Shown: positions 31,738 through 40,439, numbered from the stretch's first letter. The stretch is DNA of 64,000 bases from Solirubrobacteraceae bacterium (GCA_029263125.1 JAJCYD010000038.1:1-64000), one strand, 5' to 3'. Notes: generated from the sequence alone by a model not told the origin. Numbers and translations: made by a program.

Positions 31738-33810
31738 TCAGAACGCCGTCGCCAGGACCAGCGGATAGACCTCGCCCGACCCCCGTCTGAGCAGTTGCCC
31801 GCCGACCATCGCGAGCGTCCAGCCGCTGTGGCGCAGGTCGTCGACGAGCAGGCATCCCCCGGACGGCGGGTCGTCGACGATCGCGAAGGCGCCGCGGACG
31901 TTGGTGACCTGCTGGGCGGCGTTCGCCATCTGACGTTGCGGTGGGCGCTCGTCGGCACGGCGCACGAGGTCGACGCAGGGCAGATCCAATGCCTGCGCTA
32001 GGCGCTGCGCGAAGTCGGGCACGAGCTGGCCGGTGCGGGTCGACGGCACGGCGGCGACCCACGTCGCCGGCGGGCGCCAGTCGCGCACGAGCGCGGCGGT
32101 CGCGCGCACGAGCTCGTCGTCGAAGCGACCCGACCGGCGTCCGTCTCGCACCAGCGGATCCCATCCGCCGTCGCCGATGCGCGCGAGCGCGCGCCCTTCG
32201 CAGACCTGAACATCGGCGGCGATCCTGCGCATCCGCCCGTCGGCGTCCGGGCTCATCTTCTTGGCGTCGAGCGTCAGCGGCCGCGAGCGCAGGTGCTCCA
32301 GCGCGGCGCGCACGAGCTCGGGCTGCGGCTGGGTCGCCAAGCGCGGGCCGGCGCACACCGAGCAGCGCCCGCAGTCGCGCGGGTCCGGGTCGTCGAGCTC
32401 CTCCTGCAGCGCGCGCATGAGGCAGCGCCCGTCGGAGCCGAAGCTCGCCATCGTCGCCTGCTCGCGACGGCGCAGTTCGGTGACCTTCGCGTAGCGCTCG
32501 GCGTCGTAGAACCAGTCGTTCTTTGCGCGCCGCCAGCGCGCCCCGTCGCGGGTGACGGCGCCCTCGACGTCGAGCACCTTCAGCATCGCCTCGATCCGGC
32601 CGCGGCCGAGGTTCACGAGCGACGTCAGCTCGACGGTGCTCGCGCCTTCCTCGCCGGCCTGATCGAGGTGGGTGAGCACGGTGTCGACGACCTCGCGGCG
32701 GGGGAATGCCTGCTCGATGAAGAAGTCCTGGATGCGGCGGTCCTCGGCGCCGCGCAGCAGGATCACCTCGGCGTGCTCGATCGCGCGGCCGGCGCGGCCG
32801 ACCTGCTGGTAGTAGGCGATCACCGAGCCGGGCGCCTGGTAGTGCACGACGAAGCCGAGGTCGGGCTTGTCATAGCCCATCCCCAGCGCGCTCGTCGCGA
32901 CGACGCACTTGCGTTCGTTGCTCAGCAGGCGATCCTCGGTCGCGATGCGCTGCTCGGTCGCGGTCTCGCCGGTGTAGGCCTCGGCGGCGATCCCGCGGCC
33001 GGTCAGCCAGGCGGCGACCTGCTCGGCGTCGCGCTTGGTCAGCGTGTAGACGATCCCGGAGCCCGGGAGGGTCGGCAAGTGGGTGGCCAGCCACGCGAGG
33101 CGGTCGGCCTGGCCAGGCAGCTCTACGACCTCCAATCGCAGGCTCTCGCGGTGAAGGGGACCGCGGTAGGCGACGAGCTGCGCGTCCTGATGGCCGGTCC
33201 TGAGCTGCTCTTCGACGTCCGCGACGACACGGTCGTTGGCCGTCGCGGTCGTGCAGAGGACGCCGACCCCAGCCGGCAGGCGTTGCAGCATCTCGGCGAT
33301 GCGCCGGTAGTCAGGCCGGAAGTCATGGCCCCAGTCGCTGATGCAGTGCGCCTCGTCGACGACGAGCAGCCCGACGCGCTCGGCGAAGGCGGGCAGCATC
33401 GTCTCGCGAAACTGCGGGTTGTTCAGCCGTTCGGGGCTGATCAGCAGCAGGTCGACGGCGTCTGCCTGCAGCAGCCCGTCGATCTCGTGCCAGGCATCGC
33501 GGTTGGTCGAGTTGACGGTGTGCGCGCGGATGCCGAGCTTCTGCGCGGCCGCGATCTGGTTGCGCATCAGCGCCAGCAGCGGGGAGACGATCAGCGCGGG
33601 TCCCGCGCCGCGCTCGCGGAGGAGGGCGGTCGCAATGAAGTAGACCGCCGACTTGCCCCAGCCGGTGCGCTGCACGCACAGCACCCGCGCGCTGCGCTCG
33701 ACAAGGTCTGCGATCGCCTCGAGCTGGTGCTCGCGAAAGCGCGCCTGCGGGCCGGCGAGGTCGTGCAGGAGCTCGGTGGCGCGGGTCGCGAGGTCTGTCG
33801 TCTGCGGCAT
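31738..33810 (-). CDS. RecQ-family DNA helicase fused to a phosphoribosyltransferase-like domain
   Basis: A 690-residue protein. SF2 helicase core with FREHQLEAI, TGWGKS, DEAHCISDWGHDFRPDYR (RecQ motif II), QQVGRAGR and a zinc-binding part (CLMRALQEEL, DCGRCSVC). The C-terminal 130 residues resemble ComF-type phosphoribosyltransferase: AVPSTRTGQLVPDFAQRLA, QRQMANAAQQVTNVRGAF and GGCLLVDDLRHSGWTL (PRPP loop). The fusion may sense nucleotides or be purely structural. ATG 33810 is chosen; the frame extends upstream antisense to the Uma2 gene. Confidence 0.9.
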   Translation of the reverse strand: MPQTTDLATRATELLHDLAGPQARFREHQLEAIADLVERSARVLCVQRTGWGKSAVYFIATALLRERGAGPALIVSPLLALMRNQIAAAQKLGIRAHTVNSTNRDAWHEIDGLLQADAVDLLLISPERLNNPQFRETMLPAFAERVGLLVVDEAHCISDWGHDFRPDYRRIAEMLQRLPAGVGVLCTTATANDRVVADVEEQLRTGHQDAQLVAYRGPLHRESLRLEVVELPGQADRLAWLATHLPTLPGSGIVYTLTKRDAEQVAAWLTGRGIAAEAYTGETATEQRIATEDRLLSNERKCVVATSALGMGYDKPDLGFVVHYQAPGSVIAYYQQVGRAGRAIEHAEVILLRGAEDRRIQDFFIEQAFPRREVVDTVLTHLDQAGEEGASTVELTSLVNLGRGRIEAMLKVLDVEGAVTRDGARWRRAKNDWFYDAERYAKVTELRRREQATMASFGSDGRCLMRALQEELDDPDPRDCGRCSVCAGPRLATQPQPELVRAALEHLRSRPLTLDAKKMSPDADGRMRRIAADVQVCEGRALARIGDGGWDPLVRDGRRSGRFDDELVRATAALVRDWRPPATWVAAVPSTRTGQLVPDFAQRLAQALDLPCVDLVRRADERPPQRQMANAAQQVTNVRGAFAIVDDPPSGGCLLVDDLRHSGWTLAMVGGQLLRRGSGEVYPLVLATAF

Positions 33811-33838
33811 CTCGATGACTGTAGGCGCGAGGGCCGCG

Positions 33839-33869
33839 AAGTTCGCCCCCTCAGCCGGGGGGCGAACTT
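33839..33869. promoter_or_regulatory. Inverted repeat between recQ and Uma2 copy 1
   Basis: 12-bp arms AAGTTCGCCCCC (33839-33850) and GGGGGCGAACTT (33858-33869) lie between two divergent starts, so this is more likely an operator or part of the Uma2 leader than a terminator. GGGGGCGAA-like sequence recurs in the leaders of Uma2 copies 3 and 4. Confidence 0.5.
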
Positions 33870-33922
33870 TGCCCGCCGTTCCCCTTGTCGGAGCATGGAC
33901 GACCGACTCGAGGAGGCTTACG
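33857..33922 (+). promoter_or_regulatory. Conserved Uma2 leader, copy 1
   Basis: GGGGGGCGAA, then GCATGGAC (aligned with TATGGAA of the other copies, 29 nt before the ATG), then TCGAGGAGGCTTACG up to the start codon. The same order is found before the other three Uma2 genes, so it was duplicated with the coding sequence and probably carries promoter and ribosome-binding site. Confidence 0.6.
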
Positions 33923-34495
33923 ATGAACGCCGTGACGGCGACCGCGCCCATGTCATCCGAGGAGTTCCTCGCCCGGCCGTTGGCGTTGACCGCTCGCAGG
34001 TCGGAGCTGATCGACGGTGAGCTCGTGATGAACGAGCCGGGATGGACCCACAATCGTGCGCAGCTGGCACTCGTACGCGCGCTGGACGGGTGGGCGCACG
34101 GCGTGACCGGCCGCGGCGTCGTCGGCCTGCCGCTGGACGTGCAGCTCGACGACCGCAACGTCTACGCGCCGGACGTCGTCTGGTATCGCGATGGGAACGC
34201 TCCCGGCCATGGAGACCCCGCTCCGTATCCGATCCCGGACATCGCCGTCGAGGTGCGTTCGCCGTCGACCTGGCGCCACGACATCGGGGTCAAGAAGGCC
34301 GGCTACGAGCGCCGCGGCGTGGGCGAGCTGTGGCTCGCGGACACGGCCGCGGACGTCCTCCTCGTCTTCCGCCGCTCGCGGCCGAAGGCGCCCCGCTTCG
34401 ACGTCAGCCTGGAGCTCGATCGCGACGCGACGCTCACGTCGCCGTTGCTGCCGGGCTTCACGGTCGCGGTTGGCGAGATCTTCGCCGACGGCTGA
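33923..34495 (+). CDS. Uma2-family (DUF820) putative endonuclease, copy 1
   Basis: A 190-residue PD-(D/E)xK-fold protein. SSEEFLARPL, ELIDGELVMNEPGW, YAPDVVWYRDG, VEVRSPSTWRHDIGVKKAGYERRGVGELWLAD carry the nuclease core (Asp, Glu-x-Arg/Ser and Lys). Uma2 proteins are abundant in cyanobacteria and actinobacteria; their targets are unknown. GAGGAGG precedes the ATG. It has the same 190-residue length as copies 2 and 3, 10 kb away. Confidence 0.9.
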   Translation: MNAVTATAPMSSEEFLARPLALTARRSELIDGELVMNEPGWTHNRAQLALVRALDGWAHGVTGRGVVGLPLDVQLDDRNVYAPDVVWYRDGNAPGHGDPAPYPIPDIAVEVRSPSTWRHDIGVKKAGYERRGVGELWLADTAADVLLVFRRSRPKAPRFDVSLELDRDATLTSPLLPGFTVAVGEIFADG

Positions 34496-34507
34496 CACTC
34501 GGCCTCA

Positions 34508-34741
34508 CTGACTCCTATCTCCCTTCCGGACGAAACCTTCCGCCGCGTGGATGACGCGGCCAAACGGCTGGGTGTCTCGCACAGCGAGTTCTTCGTGCGC
34601 GCCGCAGAGCGCTGGCTGCAGAGCTTGGACGACGACGGCACGACGGTCGCCATCAACCACGCCCTCGCCGGGGTCGAGTCCGATCATCACTTCACCGACG
34701 CCGCGGCGATGGCATTGGCGTCCGGCGATCAGCACGAGTGA
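34508..34741 (+). CDS. Ribbon-helix-helix (MazE-like) antitoxin, start uncertain
   Basis: The frame reads TPISLPDETFRRVDDAAKRLGVSHSEFFVRAA, a typical RHH antitoxin with beta strand and two helices, then ERWLQSLDDDGTTVAINHAL. No ATG/GTG/TTG precedes the beta strand: the only candidate is CTG at 34508, while the first standard start, GTG 34547, would remove the DNA-binding strand. The antitoxin is either initiated at CTG or has lost its start. Its TGA overlaps (GTGA) the start of a broken mazF-like gene. Confidence 0.6.
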   Translation: MTPISLPDETFRRVDDAAKRLGVSHSEFFVRAAERWLQSLDDDGTTVAINHALAGVESDHHFTDAAAMALASGDQHE

Positions 34742-35095
34742 ACCGCGGCGAAGTCTGGTAGGCCGATCTCGGCCTACCCCGGGCTCGGCCCCGGCGCTGC
34801 GGCGCCCGGTGGTGATCATCAGCGCCGACTCCTACAACCGTTCGGATCTGCGTACGGTCAAGGTGGCGGCGCTCACGACCACCACGCAACTCGCGGCACT
34901 GCCGGGGAACGCTGCGGTTCCGGGCGACGTCGACGCGGGTGGAGGCCGCTTCGGTCCTCAACGTCACGCAGATCGCCACCGTCGATCGACATGCACTTGA
35001 GGAACGCGTCGGTGCCGCTGCCAGACTGGCTGATGGCGCACGTCGACGCTGGTCGCTGCCGCGCTCTTGCGATCACGCACCTCCGACGGCAGTGA
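34738..35095 (+). pseudogene. MazF/PemK-type toxin, decayed
   Basis: The start reads MNRGEVW, then TAG (34759-34761) where MazF has a second Trp (family NRGEVWWADLG). Later parts appear in other frames: ALRRPVVIISADSYNRSDLR and TTTTQLAALPGN in one, VLNVTQIATVDRHALEERVG in a second, PLPDWLMAHVDAGRCRALAI in a third, ending at TGA 35093-35095. At least three frameshifts plus the nonsense codon make it non-functional. The last 37 bp belong to a direct repeat also found at 40321. Confidence 0.88.
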
Positions 35096-35176
35096 ACGCC
35101 GCTCAGCGGACTGGTCGCACCCCCTTGCGCGAGAACAGAACGATCGCTCCGCGAGAACGCTCGTTCCACGCGATAG
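35059..35176 (+). repeat. 118-bp direct repeat, left copy
   Basis: It begins at CCGCGCTCTTGCGATCACGC in the mazF 3' end and runs to CCACGCGATAG. Hand alignment with 40321-40439 gives 8 substitutions and one indel (about 92% identity). The two copies bracket the SIR2-small-SMC operon in direct orientation. Confidence 0.88.
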
Positions 35177-35508
35177 CGGAACTCGGCCGCTGCGCCGCAG
35201 CTGCTGTCGCGTGGAACGCGGTACCGCTCGGCCGGGTACCGGTGCGGCATCCAAGCGAATCGAAGCGGTCCGGCTTGCGCACGAAGCTACCGTGCACGGC
35301 CCCTGGCCTCCGTGGCTCGCAAGCGTCGGCCGGGTCGGTAGGCGTCCTCGGGCAGATTGCCCACTTTTCCGCCGCACCGCGATGCTCAACCACGAACGAC
35401 GAGCGCGTGCCACCCCGACCTGCAGCTGACGTGCGAGCGGCGTTGGCGTTGCGGCGCCGCGTGTGGCTCCGCGGCGTCTGCTGACGCGGTTAGGTCTTGT
35501 TGACGGTG
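35096..35508. other. Non-coding stretch upstream of the SIR2 operon
   Basis: 413 bp with no recognisable gene. Besides the end of the direct repeat it holds an inverted repeat with 16-bp arms (35162-35177 and 35203-35218, one mismatch; core GTTCCACGCGA) and a smaller CGGTACC/GGTACCG pair near 35219-35242. It probably contains the operon promoter, but no clear -35/-10 pair is seen. Confidence 0.5.
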
Positions 35509-37281
35509 ATGATGCCTGCGACAACTGTAAGAGTGCCGCGGGTGACGCACACTCCTAGCCCTCCTGCCGACGCCATTACGGTTGTCCAGACCCTGGAGCT
35601 ACTCGATGCGCGGTTCTCGGCCCTGGCGTCGGGAGTAGCCAACGGCCGGTACGTGTTCTGGCTCGGGTCCGGCATATCGCGCGGACGGGCTGCGAACCTT
35701 TGGCAGGTAGTCGAGAAGGTCCTCGAATTTCTTCGGAGGCGGATCGACGTCCGTAGTCCGGACTGCGAATACGGCCGCGCGTTCGCCAAGGCGGTCGGTT
35801 TGGCTGGGCTCGACGCCGCGGAACGGGCTCGGATCGATACGGGCGTCCCGGTCACAGGCTGGGCCGGAGGTCTGGGGGACATGGTGATCAGCCGGCTCGT
35901 TATGCGCTATTCCGAGTTGCTTGATCTCCGAATCAAAGACCAGCCGGCGGACTATCTGCTGTGGGACGGCGTTGACGTTCGGGGGTCGTACAGACCAGGT
36001 CTCAAGCCAGATTGCGAGCACATCTGCCTCGCTGTGCTGGCGCTCGAAGGCGTGCTGCCAGAAGTCGCGTCAGCCAACTGGGACGGGCTCGTCGAATCGG
36101 CGATTGGCGAGCTGGTCGTCGACGCGGACCAAGCGCTGGTCGTCTGCATCCTCGAGGACGACCTCCGCAAATCGGTACGCCTCACCCGCCTGCTGAAGTT
36201 TCATGGCTGTGCCGTCCAGGCGGCCGAGGACCCAGCGACATACCGCCAACGCCTGGTAGCGCGCAAGACACAGATCGCCAAGTGGACCCGCGAGGGCAGC
36301 CACAAACTGATGCGTGAGGAGCTTCAAGGCCTTGCCGCAAAGCGCCCGATGCTGATGGTCGGCCTCTCCGCACAGGACACCGACATCCAGGACATCTTCG
36401 TTGAGGCCCAGGAGAAACTCGCGTGGGTCTGGGAAGCTAACCCGGTGTCGCACGTGTTTGCGGGGGACACCCTGGGCGTCGAGCAGGAAACGATCCTCAA
36501 GGTCGTCTTCGATGACGAGTACGAAGCGCATGGTCCGGACATCGAGGACCAGGCGCTCATCCGCGCCTACGCGAAGCCGCTGCTCACCGCACTCGTCCTA
36601 CACGTCCTTAGCGCGAAGCTCCGGAATTTTGCGCGCACGGCCGACGCGCCGAACCTCGAGGCCTCAGCTCGTGACGAGATCGATGCGGGGATCCAATGGC
36701 TGCGAGATCGTGCCGCCGAGCTCGCAGACCCCGACCAACTGGGCTTTGTTCGCCGACTCGCGGCCGTTCACGGGACCACCGTGGCCCTCTTTCAGGACGG
36801 TGTGCGACCCGTGCCGACAACGAAGCCGCCGTATCGGGCGCTGAGCGCGGTGCCGCTGGATCGGGTGCGCTACGAGCCCGCTTTGACGACAGGTGGGGTG
36901 CCGGAACTCGCCTCTGCGCTCGGCCTCCTAGGAACCGGCGCACGAGGCGGTCGATGGGAGGTATCCATCAACTCCTGCTCGGCCGGCGTCGAGAACGTCA
37001 TCATGGTGACAGCGGCCAGTGGGGCGACCCCGGTCTACTTCGCAGCCAATGCCACGAGCGCAGCTCGCCTTCTCAGCACGGGCGTGATCGAGTCGGCCTC
37101 GGCCGATGCCGTGGTCATCTACAGCAAGGAGGTGCCGTCAGCCCGAACTCGGTCACCCATGGGTGCCTACGGGAGGACGGCAAGTGGGCGCCCACGTGAG
37201 GTGGGAATGGCCGGACTGCTCATCGATGCCCGCAGCGGGGCGGATCTTGCGGATGCCTTCAGGCGGGAGGCAGCACTATGA
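35509..37281 (+). CDS. SIR2-domain protein, candidate defence effector
   Basis: A protein of about 590 residues. The N-terminal SIR2 fold has all key positions: VFWLGSGISRG (about 50-60, NAD loop), SANWDGLVESAIG (Asn190/Asp192), LLKFHGC (catalytic His232) and MLMVGLSAQDTDIQDIF. Such prokaryotic SIR2 domains usually hydrolyse NAD+ to cause growth arrest or death. The C-terminal 260 residues are unrecognised and may be sensor or oligomerisation parts. Its stop overlaps the next gene by 4 bp. The frame opens at TTG 35497; ATG 35509 is the first standard start and GTG 35539 is possible. Less GC-rich than flanks. Confidence 0.85.
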   Translation: MMPATTVRVPRVTHTPSPPADAITVVQTLELLDARFSALASGVANGRYVFWLGSGISRGRAANLWQVVEKVLEFLRRRIDVRSPDCEYGRAFAKAVGLAGLDAAERARIDTGVPVTGWAGGLGDMVISRLVMRYSELLDLRIKDQPADYLLWDGVDVRGSYRPGLKPDCEHICLAVLALEGVLPEVASANWDGLVESAIGELVVDADQALVVCILEDDLRKSVRLTRLLKFHGCAVQAAEDPATYRQRLVARKTQIAKWTREGSHKLMREELQGLAAKRPMLMVGLSAQDTDIQDIFVEAQEKLAWVWEANPVSHVFAGDTLGVEQETILKVVFDDEYEAHGPDIEDQALIRAYAKPLLTALVLHVLSAKLRNFARTADAPNLEASARDEIDAGIQWLRDRAAELADPDQLGFVRRLAAVHGTTVALFQDGVRPVPTTKPPYRALSAVPLDRVRYEPALTTGGVPELASALGLLGTGARGGRWEVSINSCSAGVENVIMVTAASGATPVYFAANATSAARLLSTGVIESASADAVVIYSKEVPSARTRSPMGAYGRTASGRPREVGMAGLLIDARSGADLADAFRREAAL

Positions 37282-37847
37282 GCGGTGCCGACCCGGTCGC
37301 GCGTGCCCTCGACCTCCTACGCTCGGCGGGCTACCGAGAGCTGGGCAAGCCGCTTGTCGTCGCGACAATCCCGTTCGACATTGGCACACCGATGATCAGC
37401 AATCGGTCGCTCAACGTCCTCCTGGTTGTGGACACGCTCAGGCCGCACGATCCGGAGAGCATCCGCCGTCAGACCGACGGCCTGAGCCGCGCGTTGGACG
37501 CTATCGAGTCGCGGAGATCCCTCACGGTTATCTTCGTCGGGCCGACTCCGAGCGTTCGCGTGGTGCACGCGATCTCCCGCGTCGCCCGGGTCTTGGCGGT
37601 CGGGACACCAGTAGGAGATCGGGCCGAGCGCGATCTCGTCGATTCGCTGGCGGTCCTGTTGCCGCTCAGCGTCCCGCATCAGGAGGACGAGCAGGTCCAG
37701 CCGTGGCACGAGATCCTGGGGGCTATGGCTGCCCAGTACGCCGACTCCGAATTCGAGCCGATCTTTGAGGCCACACGCGACGACGCGGTTGAGGAGGCGC
37801 TCGAACGCCTGCTCGCTGAGCCGCTGAAGGGACTCGACCTCGCATGA
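37278..37847 (+). CDS. Small middle component of the SIR2-SMC operon, function unknown
   Basis: A 189-residue soluble protein not recognised as a known family. It looks alpha/beta: strands PLVVATIPF, LNVLLVVDTL and LTVIFVGPTP alternate with helices (ESIRRQTDGLSRALDAIESRR), and the C-terminus is acidic and helical. It overlaps both neighbours by 4 bp (ATGA), so the three proteins are translationally coupled and probably form a complex. Position and size match the middle component of ABC-3C systems and DdmB/LmuC, but no sequence motif proves this. Confidence 0.8.
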   Translation: MSGADPVARALDLLRSAGYRELGKPLVVATIPFDIGTPMISNRSLNVLLVVDTLRPHDPESIRRQTDGLSRALDAIESRRSLTVIFVGPTPSVRVVHAISRVARVLAVGTPVGDRAERDLVDSLAVLLPLSVPHQEDEQVQPWHEILGAMAAQYADSEFEPIFEATRDDAVEEALERLLAEPLKGLDLA

Positions 37848-40270
37848 GCGAACTCAGGCTGGACACGCTGTCAATCACGAACTTCCGCAGCATCTGTGGC
37901 TCAATCGCAATTCCGCTGGATGCGCCGATCGTGCTCATCCATGGCGCCAACGGGGCAGGGAAGAGCAGCGTCATGTCAGCTCTGGAGTTGACGCTCACTG
38001 GCAGGCTGACCGGTCTCGGCTATCCCGAAGCCGACGTGCGGGACCAGATCCATCGCGGAACGGGCGGAGCGCTGCTCGAGCTGACGATGTCGTCCACGAC
38101 CGCGTCTGCTCGGCTGACTGAGCGCGGGGTGGAGCTGGAGCCAGCGCTTGATGCGCCGGACGCGCCGTTCCTCGCAGAGCGCTGCTACCTGCAGCAGATC
38201 ATGCTCACGCGACTCCTCGAGTCCTATGAGAACCGCGAAGGCCAAGCGGACTCACCCCTCACTCGGTTCGTCAAGGAGTTGTTACGGATCGACGAGTTGG
38301 ACTCCCTGATCGACGGCCTCAAGAGCGTCGGTGACAAACGCAACGTCAAGAAGCTCGTTCCCGAGTATGCAAGTGCTGAGCAGCGACTTAAGGATCTCGA
38401 CATCAGAACCCACGAGCAGGGGAACGAGCTCAAGACGTTGTCCCGTGACATCGAGACCGCTGGGATGGCGGCTAGGGAGGCATTCGCCTCCATTGGCATC
38501 GGAACCGGATGGGACGGGTCTATGGCCGAGGCTATCGACTTGCGGAGATCAGTCCAGGCGCGGGATCTCGAGCCGGAGCTTGTTCGGCTGACCGGGCAGA
38601 GACGGGAGATCCGTAGCGCAGTAGCACGGTGGGAGGAGATTGCAAGCACAGACATCGCCAAGCTGTCGGCTGCGGCGACCGCACGGCAATCCTCGGCCCG
38701 TGATGCATTGAACGCGTGGTGGAAGGACCATGGACAGCAACTCGAAGACGTATTGAGCAGGCTGCGACGACATCTTCTCGCGCTGCCGTCGCTGTCAGGG
38801 TCGGATCCCGGAGATGTGTTCGCTCAAGCACGTCAGCAGGGGGAAAGCCGTCTCACCGCCTGCACCGAGCGGCTCGCGCGTGATGACGCTTGGCTCGCGG
38901 ACCGCGAGCGGCTCGCGAGATCAATCGAGCAGTCCGAGGCACGGTTGAAGGTCGTTGACGCCGATCTGACGGAAAGCGCGGCAGGAGGCGGCATCGAGGG
39001 CCTGAGCCAGACACTCGCGACGCTCGTCGCGCAGATCGACGACGAGATGTGCCCGGTCTGCGGCCGTGATTTCAGCGAGGTGTCCCACGAGCCGCTGTCC
39101 GTGCACGTCGCCGGGCAGGTGTCACGGCTGACCCAAGAGGCCAACCGCCTTCAAGTGCTGGCGAAGGCGAAGCTCGAAATCACGGCCGACCTGCGCCGTG
39201 CCGATCAGGAGTTCAAGGTGGCCGTCGCTGAGTCGCTGCCGCAGACCGAACGGGTGCAGCTGAGAGAGCTCGAGGCAGACCTGCGTGAGGCCCTCGGAGA
39301 ACTGGCACCGATGGCCCCAGGTGCCGGCGATGGCGCAGCGCTCATGCGCGCGGTGCGCTCCGCCGAACGCGACCTGGCTCGGGCAGACGAACTCGATCGC
39401 AGCTCGTTGAGCCTGCGCGATTCGATGCTGACTCTTAGCACTGAACTCGGTCAGCCAGTTGCCGACAGCGAGGCGATCGCACCCGTGCTCAGCCGCCTCG
39501 GCACCTTCGTGGACGCCCGCATCGCACGGCTGGAGCTAGAGCTAAGTGTGCGTAGGACCTTAATCTCGAGCGTCGACCGACTTGCCGACCGCGATGAGCG
39601 CCGGCGGTCGGTCAAGACCTCGCTTGAGCAGACTGAGGAAAACATTCGCAGTCTTCGAGCAGCAGTTAAGGAGCTCGAGCGCCGCCGAGATCGGATGAGG
39701 GTGCTGCGAGTGAGTGCGGTGGCGAAGCGCACCGAAATCGTTCAGGAAGTCTTCGGCAACTCGCTGAACTCCTTGTGGAGGGATCTCTTTGTTCGACTTA
39801 CGCCTAGCGAGCCGTTCGTGCCGGCGTTCCGCATCCCCGACAGAGCCAAGGATGCTGTGACTGCGGAGCTGCACACCGTGCATCGCGATGGCGGCGAGGC
39901 CGGTGCACCGGCCGCGATGCTTAGCGCGGGCAACCTCAACACGGCAGCATTGACCTTATTCCTTGCCCTGCATCTTTCAGCTCCGAAACGCCTGCCCTGG
40001 CTGTTGCTGGATGACCCGGTCCAGTCAATGGATGAGGTGCACGTGTCGCAGTTCGCGGCTCTGCTGCGCACCCTAAGCAAGGAGCATGACCGGCGCATCG
40101 TGATCGCGGTCCACGAGAAGCCCTTGTTCGAGTACCTCTCCTTAGAGTTGAGCCCGGCCTTCAAAGGCGACGCGCTGAACACCGTCGAGCTGAGCCGGTC
40201 TTTCGGCGACACCGTCGCCGAGCCGACGTTCCACCGATATGAGGACGAGCCGTCGATCACAGCGGCCTAG
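37844..40270 (+). CDS. Rad50/SMC-like ABC ATPase with zinc-hook motif
   Basis: An 808-residue ATPase. N-terminal FRSICGSIAIPL and Walker A GANGAGKSS (34-42). Long coiled-coil arms run from about 165 to 390 and 415 to 660, joined by CPVCGRDF (Cys403, Cys406), a Rad50-type hook. The C-terminal head has signature-like LSAGNLNTAAL (about 692), Walker B LPWLLLDDPVQSMDE (about 715-730) and the H-loop region IVIAVHEKPLFEYL. This is the plan of LmuB/DdmC and other ABC-3C ATPases that sense foreign DNA or its ends. It is the last gene of the operon; the 92% direct repeat starts 50 bp beyond its stop. Confidence 0.92.
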   Translation: MSELRLDTLSITNFRSICGSIAIPLDAPIVLIHGANGAGKSSVMSALELTLTGRLTGLGYPEADVRDQIHRGTGGALLELTMSSTTASARLTERGVELEPALDAPDAPFLAERCYLQQIMLTRLLESYENREGQADSPLTRFVKELLRIDELDSLIDGLKSVGDKRNVKKLVPEYASAEQRLKDLDIRTHEQGNELKTLSRDIETAGMAAREAFASIGIGTGWDGSMAEAIDLRRSVQARDLEPELVRLTGQRREIRSAVARWEEIASTDIAKLSAAATARQSSARDALNAWWKDHGQQLEDVLSRLRRHLLALPSLSGSDPGDVFAQARQQGESRLTACTERLARDDAWLADRERLARSIEQSEARLKVVDADLTESAAGGGIEGLSQTLATLVAQIDDEMCPVCGRDFSEVSHEPLSVHVAGQVSRLTQEANRLQVLAKAKLEITADLRRADQEFKVAVAESLPQTERVQLRELEADLREALGELAPMAPGAGDGAALMRAVRSAERDLARADELDRSSLSLRDSMLTLSTELGQPVADSEAIAPVLSRLGTFVDARIARLELELSVRRTLISSVDRLADRDERRRSVKTSLEQTEENIRSLRAAVKELERRRDRMRVLRVSAVAKRTEIVQEVFGNSLNSLWRDLFVRLTPSEPFVPAFRIPDRAKDAVTAELHTVHRDGGEAGAPAAMLSAGNLNTAALTLFLALHLSAPKRLPWLLLDDPVQSMDEVHVSQFAALLRTLSKEHDRRIVIAVHEKPLFEYLSLELSPAFKGDALNTVELSRSFGDTVAEPTFHRYEDEPSITAA

Positions 40271-40320
40271 CGTCGATCGCCATCGTGCGACGGCACGACA
40301 GGTCTCTTGCTGGTCTCTGG

Positions 40321-40439
40321 CCGTGCTCTTGCGATCACGCAACTCCGAGGGCAGCGAACGCCGCTCAGCGGAATGGTCGCACTCCCTTGCGCGAGAACCA
40401 GAACAATCGCTGCGCGAGAACGCTCGTTCCACGCGATAG
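40321..40439 (+). repeat. 118-bp direct repeat, right copy
   Basis: The partner of 35059-35176 in the same orientation. Its start still encodes a MazF-like tail (GRALAITQLRGQ), and the preceding bases (from 40271) begin GTCGATCG like the mazF part at 34981, so this copy derives from a mazF 3' end too. Confidence 0.88.

Noticed and set aside
35059-40439. Direct repeats as attL/attR of an integrative element
   Set aside because: No integrase, tRNA target or excisionase is present, and the copies differ at about 8%. I keep them as an insertion or duplication footprint and do not call attachment sites.
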